Source: Pirellulimonas nuda
GTDB taxonomy: Bacteria; Planctomycetota; Planctomycetia; Pirellulales; Lacipirellulaceae
NCBI RefSeq assembly: GCF_007750855.1
Contig: NZ_CP036291.1
Coordinates: forward strand, 1,426,001 to 1,490,000
Length of the DNA: 64,000 nt
Direction of reading: 5' to 3'
Position 1 is the first letter of the stretch. Each line of letters opens with the position of its first letter. This document shows, one piece after another, positions 55,373 to 63,143 of the stretch. A model generated the notes under the pieces. That model worked only from the letters and a program-made list of their open reading frames with translations, searched no databases and was not told the origin of the DNA. A program made the translations under genes and the position numbers.

Positions 55373-56644
55373 TCACGGAGGGTCGTCGTGCGGCAGGTGA
55401 AACCCTTGCTGCGAGCAGTCCCTTCGAAAGAACATGTCGAGCAACCAATCGAGCCCCACGCGCGCCTTGCGGCCCAGCCCGGGCATCTTCGAGAGGTAAA
55501 CGGTCCGCCACATCAGCCAAGCGATCCGACCGGTGAAGTGCATGCCGAACACCTCGGCGATCGCGCGGCCCCCACCCAGCGGGGTCAGCGTCCCCTTGGA
55601 CTTGTACACCAGCGGCTCGGTCGGCTTGCCACGCAGCGTCGCAACGATGTTGCGGGCCGCTTGCTCGCCTTCCTGCAACGCGTGCTGTGCGGTCGGCGGG
55701 TAGGGGTGGCCGTCGGGGTCCGGGTTCACGGCGCAGTCGCCGATGCCCCACACGTTGGTCGTGTCGGCGACACGCAGGTCGGGCTCGCAGCTCAGGTAAC
55801 CGTGGTGCTCCACCGGCAGGCCCAGCTCCCCCAGCAGCGGCGGCGCCGCGATCCCCGCGGTCCACACCACCGTGTGCGTGGCGATTACCCGGCCGCTCGC
55901 CAGGGTGGCGGAAGATGAGTCGATGTTGACCACGGTGTCCGACGTCACGATCTCAAGCCCGCGCCGCGTCAGCAGTTCGGCCGCGCGGCTGGAGAGGGCC
56001 TCGCTCATCGTGTCTAGGATGCGGCCGCCGCGTTGCACCACGATCACGCGGATCTCTTTCTTGTCGATCCGCGGGTAGAGCCGGCTGGCGTCTTGGAGGA
56101 AGTCGAAGAACTCGCCGGCCACCTCGATGCCGGTGTAGCTGGCGCCCACCACCACGAAGCTCAGCAGCGCCCGGCGGCGTTGGTCGTCGTCGCTGGCGTC
56201 CGCCATCTCCAGCATGCCGATCGCGCGGTCGCGCAGCAGCAGCGCGTCGGGCAGCGACTTCATGAAGTAGCCGTGCTGCTTCAAGCCGGGGACGTCCGGG
56301 ACCATGTTCACGCTCCCCAGCGCCAGCACCAGGTGGTCGTACCCGAACGTGATCGGCTCGCCCAGCTCAGGCGCGGCGACCACTTGCTGCTTGGCGATGT
56401 CGACGCTCTCGACCTGGGCCATCACCAGCCGCGTCTTGCGGAGGAACTGCCGCAGCGGCGCCACCACGTGCCGGGGCTCGAGCGCGGAGGTCGCCGCCTC
56501 CACCAGCAGCGGGAAGAACACGAAGTAGTTGCGCGGGTTGATCAGCACCACCTGGGTCCCCTCCGGCGCGAGCCGTTCGAGGCGACGCGCGCAGTACGCG
56601 CCGGCGAACCCCCCGCCGGCGATCACGACCCGAGACTTCACCAT
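55373..56644 (-). CDS. Type II NADH dehydrogenase (NDH-2)-like FAD oxidoreductase
   Basis: The protein has 423 residues with two Rossmann motifs: VVIAGGGFAGAYCARRL near the N-terminus for FAD and VVVGASYTGIEVAGEF for NADH. LVLALGSVNMVPDVPG and VWTAGIAAPPLLGELG, WGIGDCA and PPTAQHALQEG are as in NDH-2. The C-terminus (LMWRTVYLSKMPGLGRKARVGLDWLLDMFF) looks like the amphipathic membrane anchor. It reoxidises NADH and reduces menaquinone without pumping protons. The ATG at 56644 (MVKSRVVIAGGG) is chosen. Confidence 0.9.
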   Translation of the reverse strand: MVKSRVVIAGGGFAGAYCARRLERLAPEGTQVVLINPRNYFVFFPLLVEAATSALEPRHVVAPLRQFLRKTRLVMAQVESVDIAKQQVVAAPELGEPITFGYDHLVLALGSVNMVPDVPGLKQHGYFMKSLPDALLLRDRAIGMLEMADASDDDQRRRALLSFVVVGASYTGIEVAGEFFDFLQDASRLYPRIDKKEIRVIVVQRGGRILDTMSEALSSRAAELLTRRGLEIVTSDTVVNIDSSSATLASGRVIATHTVVWTAGIAAPPLLGELGLPVEHHGYLSCEPDLRVADTTNVWGIGDCAVNPDPDGHPYPPTAQHALQEGEQAARNIVATLRGKPTEPLVYKSKGTLTPLGGGRAIAEVFGMHFTGRIAWLMWRTVYLSKMPGLGRKARVGLDWLLDMFFRRDCSQQGFHLPHDDPP

Positions 56645-56770
56645 AGCGGGCTTCTCAAAGGAGACAGAACACACGGGGACAAACAGAGTAGATGCAACAG
56701 CCGATCGGCGCGGATTAAAGCCGATGGGCAGCCCTCGTCACCGGCCGGCCATCCGCGTTCATTGGCGGTT

Positions 56771-57856
56771 TCATTTGGCGCCTGCCAGCGCGCTGCTCTT
56801 CTTTTCGATGCTCGCCAACAACGCGTTCCAGCTCTTGCTGAACGACTCGGCGCCCTCGCGCTGAAGCTGCTGGCTCAGCGCTGTGACGTCGACCCCCGCC
56901 TTGGCGAACGCCTCGAGCATGTGCTCGTAGTCGCGGATGTGGGCCGGCATCATCTTGTGCATGGCGTCGTGCTCGGCCACCGCCTTGAGCGTGGCTTCGG
57001 GCAGGGTGTTCACGGTCAGCGGGGCGGCCAGCGCCTGCACGTACAGGGCAGGGGGGGCCGCCGGGTCTTTGGTGCCGGTGCTGGCCCACAGCAGCCGCTG
57101 CCGGTCGGCGCCCGCGTTGAAGATCCGCTGCCAACGCGGCGACTCCATCATCAGCCGGTACGCCACGTACGCCTGCCCCGCGACCGCGATCCCCAACTGG
57201 TTCCGCAGCTCCTTGGGGACTTTGTCCTGCACGGCCACGTCCCAGCGGCTGATGAACAGCGACGCCACGCAGCCCACCTTCGGGTTCATCCCGGCGGCGA
57301 TACGCCGCTCCACGCCCCGCAGGTACGCGTCCGCGGCCTCCACGTACTGCTCGCGCGAAAAGAGCAGCGTCACGTTCACCGGCACGCCGGAGAAGATCGC
57401 CTCTTCGATCGCGGGGACCCCTTCGGGCGTGCCCGGGATCTTGATAAACAGGTTGGGCCGCGCCGCGCGGGCGTGCAGGTCCTTGGCCGCGGCGATCGTG
57501 CCGGCCGTGTCGTGGGCCAGCAGCGGCGAGACCTCGAGCGACACCCAGCCGTCGACGCCGTTGGTGCGGTCGTACACGGGCCGGAACAGGTCGGCCGCCC
57601 GCTGCAAGTCTTCGATCGCCAGCTCGAAGAAGAGCGCCTCGCCCGACTTGCCCTGCTGGTGCTTCTTGCGGATCGATTCGTCGTAGTCGCTGCTGCCGCC
57701 GATCGCCTTCTCAAAGATCGTGGGGTTCGAGGTCAGCCCCGTCACGCTCAGCTCGTCGATGTACCGGCTCAGCGTGCCGCTCTGCATGAGCTCGCGCGTG
57801 ATGTTGTCGAGCCACAGGCTCTGGCCCAGTTCGTGAAGAGATTGGGTCGCTTTCAT
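56771..57856 (-). CDS. tal: Transaldolase
   Basis: The protein has 361 residues. It moves a dihydroxyacetone unit from sedoheptulose-7-P to glyceraldehyde-3-P in the non-oxidative pentose phosphate pathway. TSNPTIFEKAIGGSSDYD, NLFIKIPGTPEGVPAIEEA with the Schiff-base Lys, and VGCVASLFISRWDVAV are seen, as in the longer (actinobacterial/cyanobacterial) transaldolase type. It begins 10 bases after the RpiB-Pgl gene. Confidence 0.94.
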   Translation of the reverse strand: MKATQSLHELGQSLWLDNITRELMQSGTLSRYIDELSVTGLTSNPTIFEKAIGGSSDYDESIRKKHQQGKSGEALFFELAIEDLQRAADLFRPVYDRTNGVDGWVSLEVSPLLAHDTAGTIAAAKDLHARAARPNLFIKIPGTPEGVPAIEEAIFSGVPVNVTLLFSREQYVEAADAYLRGVERRIAAGMNPKVGCVASLFISRWDVAVQDKVPKELRNQLGIAVAGQAYVAYRLMMESPRWQRIFNAGADRQRLLWASTGTKDPAAPPALYVQALAAPLTVNTLPEATLKAVAEHDAMHKMMPAHIRDYEHMLEAFAKAGVDVTALSQQLQREGAESFSKSWNALLASIEKKSSALAGAK

Positions 57857-57866
57857 CGTGTCGCTC

Positions 57867-59114
57867 CTAAGAGGGATTCAGCATGAGGTTGTAGTGGTTG
57901 GCCGAACTGTGCGGCTCTGCCGCCAGGTGTTCGACCGCGCGGGCCGCGGCCCGGTCGACTAGCCACAGCAGCCCCCCCCGCGTGGGGCGGATGAGCTGCG
58001 AAGGGAGCCGGGCGGGGGTCTTGGGGCCTTCGAGCACGGCCTGCAGCACCTCCGCCTTGGCGGCGCCGGCGGCCAGGAACGCCGCGGTGCGGGCGGTGTT
58101 CAGCGCTGCCGCGGTGAGCGTTACCCGGTCGGGCCCCGGCACGGGCGCCGGCACGCCGGCCGCTAGCTGACGTTGTTCGTCTAGCGCCGCCACGCCGGGG
58201 AACAACGACGCGGTGTGCCCGTCTTCCCCCAGCCCCAGCATCACCAGATCGAAGCGGACGCCCTCGGGGAACTGGGCGCTGAGCAGCGCGTCGTAGCGCT
58301 GAGCGCCCGTGGCGTGGTCGACCGAGCCGTCGATCGGGTGGACCTGACTCGTGGGGATCGGCACCTGCTCTAGCAATGCCAGCCGCGCCATGCGGTAGTT
58401 GCTGCGGGGGTCGTCGGGCCCGACGCAGCGTTCGTCTCCCCAGAACACGTGCACCTGGGGCCAAGGCACGCTGTCGCGATACGGGGGCTTGGCCAGCAGC
58501 TCGAACGTGCGGCGCGGGGTCTCCCCCCCAGAGAGGGCCACACAAAAACGCCCCCGCAGCGCCACCGCTTTCTGCGCCTCGGCCAGGAACAGCCGCGCGG
58601 CCGCGGCGCTCACGGCGTCGACATCGTCGTAGATTTCTACCTCGGCCCCGCGGCCGGCGGAGGCGCCCGTGCGTCGCTCTTGCTCCAGCACCTTGCCCAG
58701 CCGTCGGAGGTGGCGCTCGGCGTGCGTAAAGCGTGCGCCGAGGAAGGCGGTTACTACCTCCATCGCCAGCGAGGGCCCGATCACCCGCCCACCCAGGCAA
58801 ACGATGTTCATGTCGTCGTCCTCCACCCCCTGGTGGGCAGAAAACACGTCGTGGATGAGCGCCGCACGGACGCCGGCCACTTTGTTCGCGGCGATCGAGG
58901 CGCCCACGCCGCTGCCGCAAACCGCCACGCCGCGCTCGATCCGACCCGCGGCCAGCGCCTCGGCGAGTGGCAGGACAAAGTCGGGGTAGTCGTCCTCCGA
59001 GCAGAGCTCATTGGCGCCAAAGTCGACTGCCTCGTGCCCCGCGTCACGCAGCCACTGGGCGAGCTCCAACTTCAGCGACAGCCCCCCATGGTCTGCGGCG
59101 ATCCCGACTCGCAT
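57867..59114 (-). CDS. RpiB-Pgl fusion: ribose-5-phosphate isomerase B / 6-phosphogluconolactonase
   Basis: The protein has 415 residues. Residues 1-145 are RpiB (AADHGG, CGSGVGASIAANKVAGVRAAL with C66 catalytic). A short linker (about 146-158) is followed by 6-phosphogluconolactonase (ALSGGETPRRTFELLA, FWGDERCVGPDDPRSNYRMA, LGLGEDGHTASLFPG). The two activities are not consecutive: lactonase gives 6-phosphogluconate, and after oxidative decarboxylation the isomerase works on ribulose-5-P. The fusion has complete motifs in both halves. It is the first gene of the minus-strand cluster with tal. Confidence 0.94.
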   Translation of the reverse strand: MRVGIAADHGGLSLKLELAQWLRDAGHEAVDFGANELCSEDDYPDFVLPLAEALAAGRIERGVAVCGSGVGASIAANKVAGVRAALIHDVFSAHQGVEDDDMNIVCLGGRVIGPSLAMEVVTAFLGARFTHAERHLRRLGKVLEQERRTGASAGRGAEVEIYDDVDAVSAAAARLFLAEAQKAVALRGRFCVALSGGETPRRTFELLAKPPYRDSVPWPQVHVFWGDERCVGPDDPRSNYRMARLALLEQVPIPTSQVHPIDGSVDHATGAQRYDALLSAQFPEGVRFDLVMLGLGEDGHTASLFPGVAALDEQRQLAAGVPAPVPGPDRVTLTAAALNTARTAAFLAAGAAKAEVLQAVLEGPKTPARLPSQLIRPTRGGLLWLVDRAAARAVEHLAAEPHSSANHYNLMLNPS

Positions 59115-59275
59115 GCTTGTTCCCCTGTTGCTGCGTTATCCCGTTGGGCGACACGCCTTTGGGAGCACAGCTTACCGTGATCGAGCCGGTTCGCCCACAA
59201 GGGGCTTGCCGGAGGCGCACGAAGCGGGGCAGGGGGCTGCTAGGAACTAACGGATAAATGCCGGCGCACGGCCGA

Positions 59276-60421
59276 TCACGACCCGGGGTTGGCTTGCCGG
59301 CGTCGCAACCGCTGGCCGACCTGCTCTAGGGCTTTCACGTCTTCCGGAGGGATCGAACCGTCCGGCATGGGGCCGCTGTTGAGCAGCAGGTTCGCGCGGC
59401 TCTTCTCGGCCGACTTGAGCATCTGCATCACTTGGTCGGCCGACTTGTGCTTGCCGTCGTCCGCCTTGGTGTACCCCCAGCCATGCGGCTGGAGGGTGTC
59501 GCAGATCTCTAGCGGCACGTCGGACTCGCCCTTCCAGTTCCGTTCAGGCGCCCTGAAGTCTTCTGTGCCGAGCAGGCCCTGCTTGTACGACACCAGGACC
59601 TGCGGCTGGAGCGCGTGGATGTGGTCGTAGAGTTCTTGGCATTTGAACTGCCCCATCTTGTTGGGCCGCGACGCCGGGGTCGCGTGGCCGTCCAACCAGA
59701 TCGCGCCGATGGGCCCGTAGTTGGTCAGCAGCTCCGTGATCTGGTTGTGCATGAACTCAACGTAGACCTGCAGGTCGTGCTCGTCGCCGTACTTGTAGTG
59801 CGACTCACGAGGGTCGTAGTCGGGACGGGCGGCGCCGCCCCAATCTCCGTTGTTGGGGGCATGCGGGTGCCGCCAGTCGCGCCCGTGCGAGTAGTACAGG
59901 TAGAACCCGAGCCCCTTGGCGGCGCACTGCTCGGCGAACTCGCCGACGAAATCCCGCTTGGCGGGGCTGTTGACGCTCTTGAAGTCCGTGTACTTCGAAT
60001 CGAATAGGCAGAAGCTGTCGTGATGCCGCGTCGTTAGGTTGATGTACTTCATGCCGGCGTCGAGCGCCATGTCGGTGATCCTGTCGGGGTCGAAGCGGTC
60101 GGCCCGAAAGCGATCGACCAGCTTGGCGTACTCCGCGACGCGGATCTTCTCCTTGTACTGCACCCACTCGTGGCGGCCCAGCAGCGAGTAGAGCCCGTAG
60201 TGAAGGAACAGGCCAAACTTGGCGTCGCGGAACCACTGCACCGCTGCCTTGCGGGGGTCTTGCTGGTAGAGCTCCGAAACGTCGCTGAGGTACGACGGCG
60301 TCGAGCCGACGGCCCGACTGGCGGCGGGGGCTTGGCTCCACGCGGAGTCGCTGCGAGCGATGGCGCCGCAGGCGGCGGCGGCGACGCCCGCTTGGATAAA
60401 GTCGCGTCGATTCATCATCAT
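59276..60421 (-). CDS. Tat-exported alpha-L-fucosidase, GH29
   Basis: The protein has 381 residues. The N-terminal MMMNRRDFIQAGVAAAACGAIA is a Tat signal (RRDF). The GH29 barrel shows FGLFLHYGLYSLLGRHEWV, YINLTTRHHDSFCLFDS and GAIWLDGHATP, in which D244 is the likely nucleophile. It probably releases fucose from polysaccharides outside the cytoplasm. The ATG at 60421 is preferred to an in-frame GTG at 60433. Two GH29 genes in the window, with sulfatases and FucP, support fucose-polymer use. Confidence 0.92.
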   Translation of the reverse strand: MMMNRRDFIQAGVAAAACGAIARSDSAWSQAPAASRAVGSTPSYLSDVSELYQQDPRKAAVQWFRDAKFGLFLHYGLYSLLGRHEWVQYKEKIRVAEYAKLVDRFRADRFDPDRITDMALDAGMKYINLTTRHHDSFCLFDSKYTDFKSVNSPAKRDFVGEFAEQCAAKGLGFYLYYSHGRDWRHPHAPNNGDWGGAARPDYDPRESHYKYGDEHDLQVYVEFMHNQITELLTNYGPIGAIWLDGHATPASRPNKMGQFKCQELYDHIHALQPQVLVSYKQGLLGTEDFRAPERNWKGESDVPLEICDTLQPHGWGYTKADDGKHKSADQVMQMLKSAEKSRANLLLNSGPMPDGSIPPEDVKALEQVGQRLRRRQANPGS

Positions 60422-60599
60422 GCCTATTTTCACGCGGTTGGTTGAGCGAAACTCAGGCGCCGTCAGAGCGGTCGGTGGACCGAAGTCAGTCCGGCGGGCG
60501 GCTTCCAGTATAGTCGATCCCTCCGCACCCGGGGGGCGCCGTTGCTATTGTGGTCGCCCTCCCAGCCGGCAGCGTGAGTCAAGTGGTCGCTAGCCGGCA

Positions 60600-60734
60600 C
60601 TCCGACGCAAACGTAGAGCATTGCGCAGACGCGCGATTGACGACGCCGTTGAGCTTTATGTCGCCGCGGTCCTAGGTGTTCCAGTCGCCGACAGCGACGG
60701 ACCCAGACCCTCCCGCGATGAGGTTCTGGCTTGG
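60600..60734 (-). pseudogene. Dockerin-like remnant downstream of the PEP-CTERM gene
   Basis: The frame of the PEP-CTERM gene continues past its TGA at 60735 with dockerin-like sequence (VGDWNT, a TAG stop, then DRGDIKLNGVVN at about 60636-60668). Two in-frame stops thus interrupt a former dockerin domain. The rest of the 301-base spacer to the fucosidase start holds no gene. Confidence 0.55.
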
Positions 60735-62294
60735 TCACCCCGCCACGAACAGCGCCACGTCGCCGCTATTCACAGCGCCGTCCTTGTTCACGTTCCCCGG
60801 CCAGAGTACCCAGGTAGGGACCTTGCTTGTGACGTTGGCGGCGACAAACGTTGTTGCGTCCAACCCGGGGGTCCGCGTCCTTGGCCCTTTCCGCCGGCGC
60901 CGGGTCAGCCCCATGGCCCCCGCCAGGCCGATCAGGGCGAGCGTGGCTGCCGCCGGCTCGGGGACGGGCGCCGCGTCAACACCCCCCAGGGCGGCGGTGT
61001 TGCTGAAGCGGCTCTTCCAGTACGTATAGTCGAGCTGGTTCACCACGTTGTTCCCGTCGCCGTCCGCCGCCAAACCCGCGCCGGTGGCGCCGAGGGAGTC
61101 ACGCCACACCGTGTAGTCGGCGGCATCGACGAGGCCGTTGCCGTTGTAGTCGCCGGCGACCTGGGTGCTCACGTACTCGATGTTCGCGTTGAGGACGAGG
61201 CCGGTAGGAGACCGGAACTCAAAGCTGAGGGCGTTGGCGCCGGGGCCTTGGGTGTCGAAGGCGTTACCCAGTGAGATGGAGTCTCCGATCCCCAGCTCCG
61301 AGCTGCCGCCCAGGAACGCCTCGGCCAGCGAGGTTGAGCCCGGCGTGCCCAGCACTTCCCAGCCGTTGCCCTGGCCGTCGCCGCGGGGGAACTCGGCCAG
61401 GTCCTGGCCCTGGTTGGGGGTCGCGTCTTCTAGGCTGTTCCAGCCTGCGGGATTGAGCGATCCGGCGGGCCCCGACAGGCGGTACAGGTCCATGTCGAAC
61501 GTCTTCGACGTTGGGTTGGAAAGCACAACGGCGCCGGTGAGGGTGTTGACCGTGACGGTGGGCAACTCGAGTTCGCCGGTAGTCACGTAGGCGGTGAAAT
61601 GGGCGTTGCCGAAGCCGACCGCGTCGAGGGTGATGTCCTGGGTCGTTGCGTCCGCGATGAAGGCGCCAATGGCGAACTGATCGTCGAGGTCGACCGTGTT
61701 GCCGTTGCCATCGCCGAACTGCATCACCCGGGTGTTCCGACTATCCACAAACCAGAGCTGGATCTGGTACTGTTTACCCACGGTCAACAACCCCGACCCG
61801 AGCACGGAGGTGTCCCCGTCGCCGTCGCCAAGAGTAATCGTGAAGGGGTCTCCGCCGCCGCCGTAGGAGAGGGTGCTTACTAGTTGGTCGTACTCCGGGT
61901 CGCCCCCGTTCGTGGTCGTAGAAAAGTCGTTGGTCGCGAGCAGCGATGTCGGCAGCAAGCTAGAGGTCGCCACAAACGTAACGCCGTTCACGGTCACGTT
62001 CATCCCCGCCTGCGGGCTGTTGGGCGTTGTCGCCGTGAAGGCCTCGACCACGTCGCCGAAGACGACGTCCGACGAGTTGCCGGGCCCCGTGCTGATCGCC
62101 GTGGCCGGCCCCCAAGTGACTACCGCCGCTGCGGCGTGCTGAGCCGGCAGGAGCATTGCCGCTGTGGCCGCGAGCAGCAGCGCTACGCACGGCGCGGGGG
62201 CGACGCGCGTTCTGCGGAGCAGCCCGGCCGCGCAGGCCAGGCCGGCAAGCGCTACCAGCGCGAACGATCTTGGTTCGGGGACGCTTTGGGTCAT
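60735..62294 (-). CDS. Secreted PEP-CTERM/dockerin-type protein with extra tail
   Basis: The protein would be 519 residues from the ATG at 62294, but the start is uncertain. It contains a hydrophobic stretch like a signal peptide (CVALLLAATAAMLLPAQHAAAA), a beta-rich jelly-roll-like region (LTVGKQYQIQLWFVDSRN), two dockerin-type repeats (DYNGNGLVDAADYTVWRDSLG and ADGDGNNVVNQLDYTYWKSRF) and VPEPAAATLALIGLAGAMGLTRRRRK, a PEP-CTERM sorting signal. The frame then runs on into another dockerin-like piece (GNVNKDGAVNSGDVALFVAG), which is not normal after a PEP-CTERM. Its 5' end is fused with the remnant of another PEP-CTERM gene. Confidence 0.6.
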   Translation of the reverse strand: MTQSVPEPRSFALVALAGLACAAGLLRRTRVAPAPCVALLLAATAAMLLPAQHAAAAVVTWGPATAISTGPGNSSDVVFGDVVEAFTATTPNSPQAGMNVTVNGVTFVATSSLLPTSLLATNDFSTTTNGGDPEYDQLVSTLSYGGGGDPFTITLGDGDGDTSVLGSGLLTVGKQYQIQLWFVDSRNTRVMQFGDGNGNTVDLDDQFAIGAFIADATTQDITLDAVGFGNAHFTAYVTTGELELPTVTVNTLTGAVVLSNPTSKTFDMDLYRLSGPAGSLNPAGWNSLEDATPNQGQDLAEFPRGDGQGNGWEVLGTPGSTSLAEAFLGGSSELGIGDSISLGNAFDTQGPGANALSFEFRSPTGLVLNANIEYVSTQVAGDYNGNGLVDAADYTVWRDSLGATGAGLAADGDGNNVVNQLDYTYWKSRFSNTAALGGVDAAPVPEPAAATLALIGLAGAMGLTRRRRKGPRTRTPGLDATTFVAANVTSKVPTWVLWPGNVNKDGAVNSGDVALFVAG

Positions 62295-62517
62295 GGCTGC
62301 GGATACTCCGGGGCTGTTTTGGCCGTCATCAAGGGATTTGAATAGTCCGAAGTCAGTGATGTCAGTTTCGCCGTCGCGGTCGAACTCCAACTCGCTGAGG
62401 TCGGTGAACGACCCCGGCGCGCTCAGCACGGTCCAATTGTAATTGATGTCTACCGATCCGTTTCCGGTTGTCCCTCCGTTGGCCGGCGTGGCGTTTTTGT
62501 CCCCCGGCACGGAGGTC
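62204..62517 (-). pseudogene. 3' remnant of a PEP-CTERM (LamG/dockerin-type) gene
   Basis: The reading frame SVDINYNWTVLSAPGSFTD, followed by ELEFDRDGETDITDFGLFKS and then SVPEPRSFALVALAGLACAA with RRTR, is the C-terminal dockerin and PEP-CTERM end of a secreted protein whose front is missing. It begins abruptly at the truncated sigma factor and continues in frame, without a stop, into the signal-peptide-like part of the next gene. This suggests two deletions. Confidence 0.6.
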
Positions 62518-62763
62518 AACTCGCTTGGTGAGGATCTGAAAGTAGGCGACGCTCCTTGCCCAGGCGTCGAACGATTGGGAGGGGTCGTAGCCGTCAAACT
62601 GCTCCCACAGCCGGAGCTTGGTTTCTTGCAGCACCTCGTCGGCGTCCGCGAAGTTGGGCAGCAACGCCAGCACAAACCCGGCCAACTGTCGTTCGCTGGC
62701 GGCCAGCAGCGTCACGAACGCCGCCGATCGGTCGGACTGGGTTGCTTGCGGCGGCTTGGGCAT
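62518..62763 (-). pseudogene. Truncated ECF sigma factor
   Basis: About 80 residues of the N-terminal (region 2) part of an ECF sigma factor remain: FVTLLAASERQLAGFVLALL, ADADEVLQETKLRLWEQFDGYD and FDAWARSVAYFQILTK. The frame then leaves sigma homology at about 62524 and the HTH region 4 is absent. The family resembles the planctomycete ECF group found before FecR/LamG-type genes. It is probably non-functional, as promoter -35 recognition is lost. Confidence 0.75.
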
Positions 62764-63143
62764 GGGTGGCGAGGTAGAACCGGCGGCTAGGTCCGATCGA
62801 ATGGACCGAAACCCGACAGCGGAGACTAGTTGCGGATTAGCGACACGAGAACGAGAATAAGCAGTGCAAGGGAGGGCGGCGGGGCCCGTCGCACTAATTA
62901 GGCGCTGGAGTGACGAAAGGGGATAAGAAAAAGACAGAACCGAGAGAAATTTGTCTCATCTCGTTCCGGGCGCGCCTATTTCCTGTGTGGTTGGCCGGTC
63001 CGGTCCGCTTCGCCTGCTTCCTGGTAACTTTTCTTGAACGTCCCTTTCTTGAGCATCCCCCGCATCTGGTCGGCCTCGGCGGATCGCGTGGCAGTGGCGC
63101 TAGAGTTTCGCACCAGCGCTAAAGCGCCTACGAGGAGTCCGCT
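62764..63143. other. Spacer without a recognised gene
   Basis: The 380 bases between the truncated sigma factor and the sulfatase hold only short open frames on both strands without any homologous character. It must contain the sulfatase promoter, but none is clear. Confidence 0.5.

Noticed and set aside
56033-57886. 617-residue plus-strand frame over NDH-2 and transaldolase
   Set aside because: It crosses two well-supported genes of the other strand and has no recognisable domain.
62910-63122. 70-residue plus-strand frame before the sulfatase
   Set aside because: No ribosome-binding site or homologous character; it is probably chance in a spacer.
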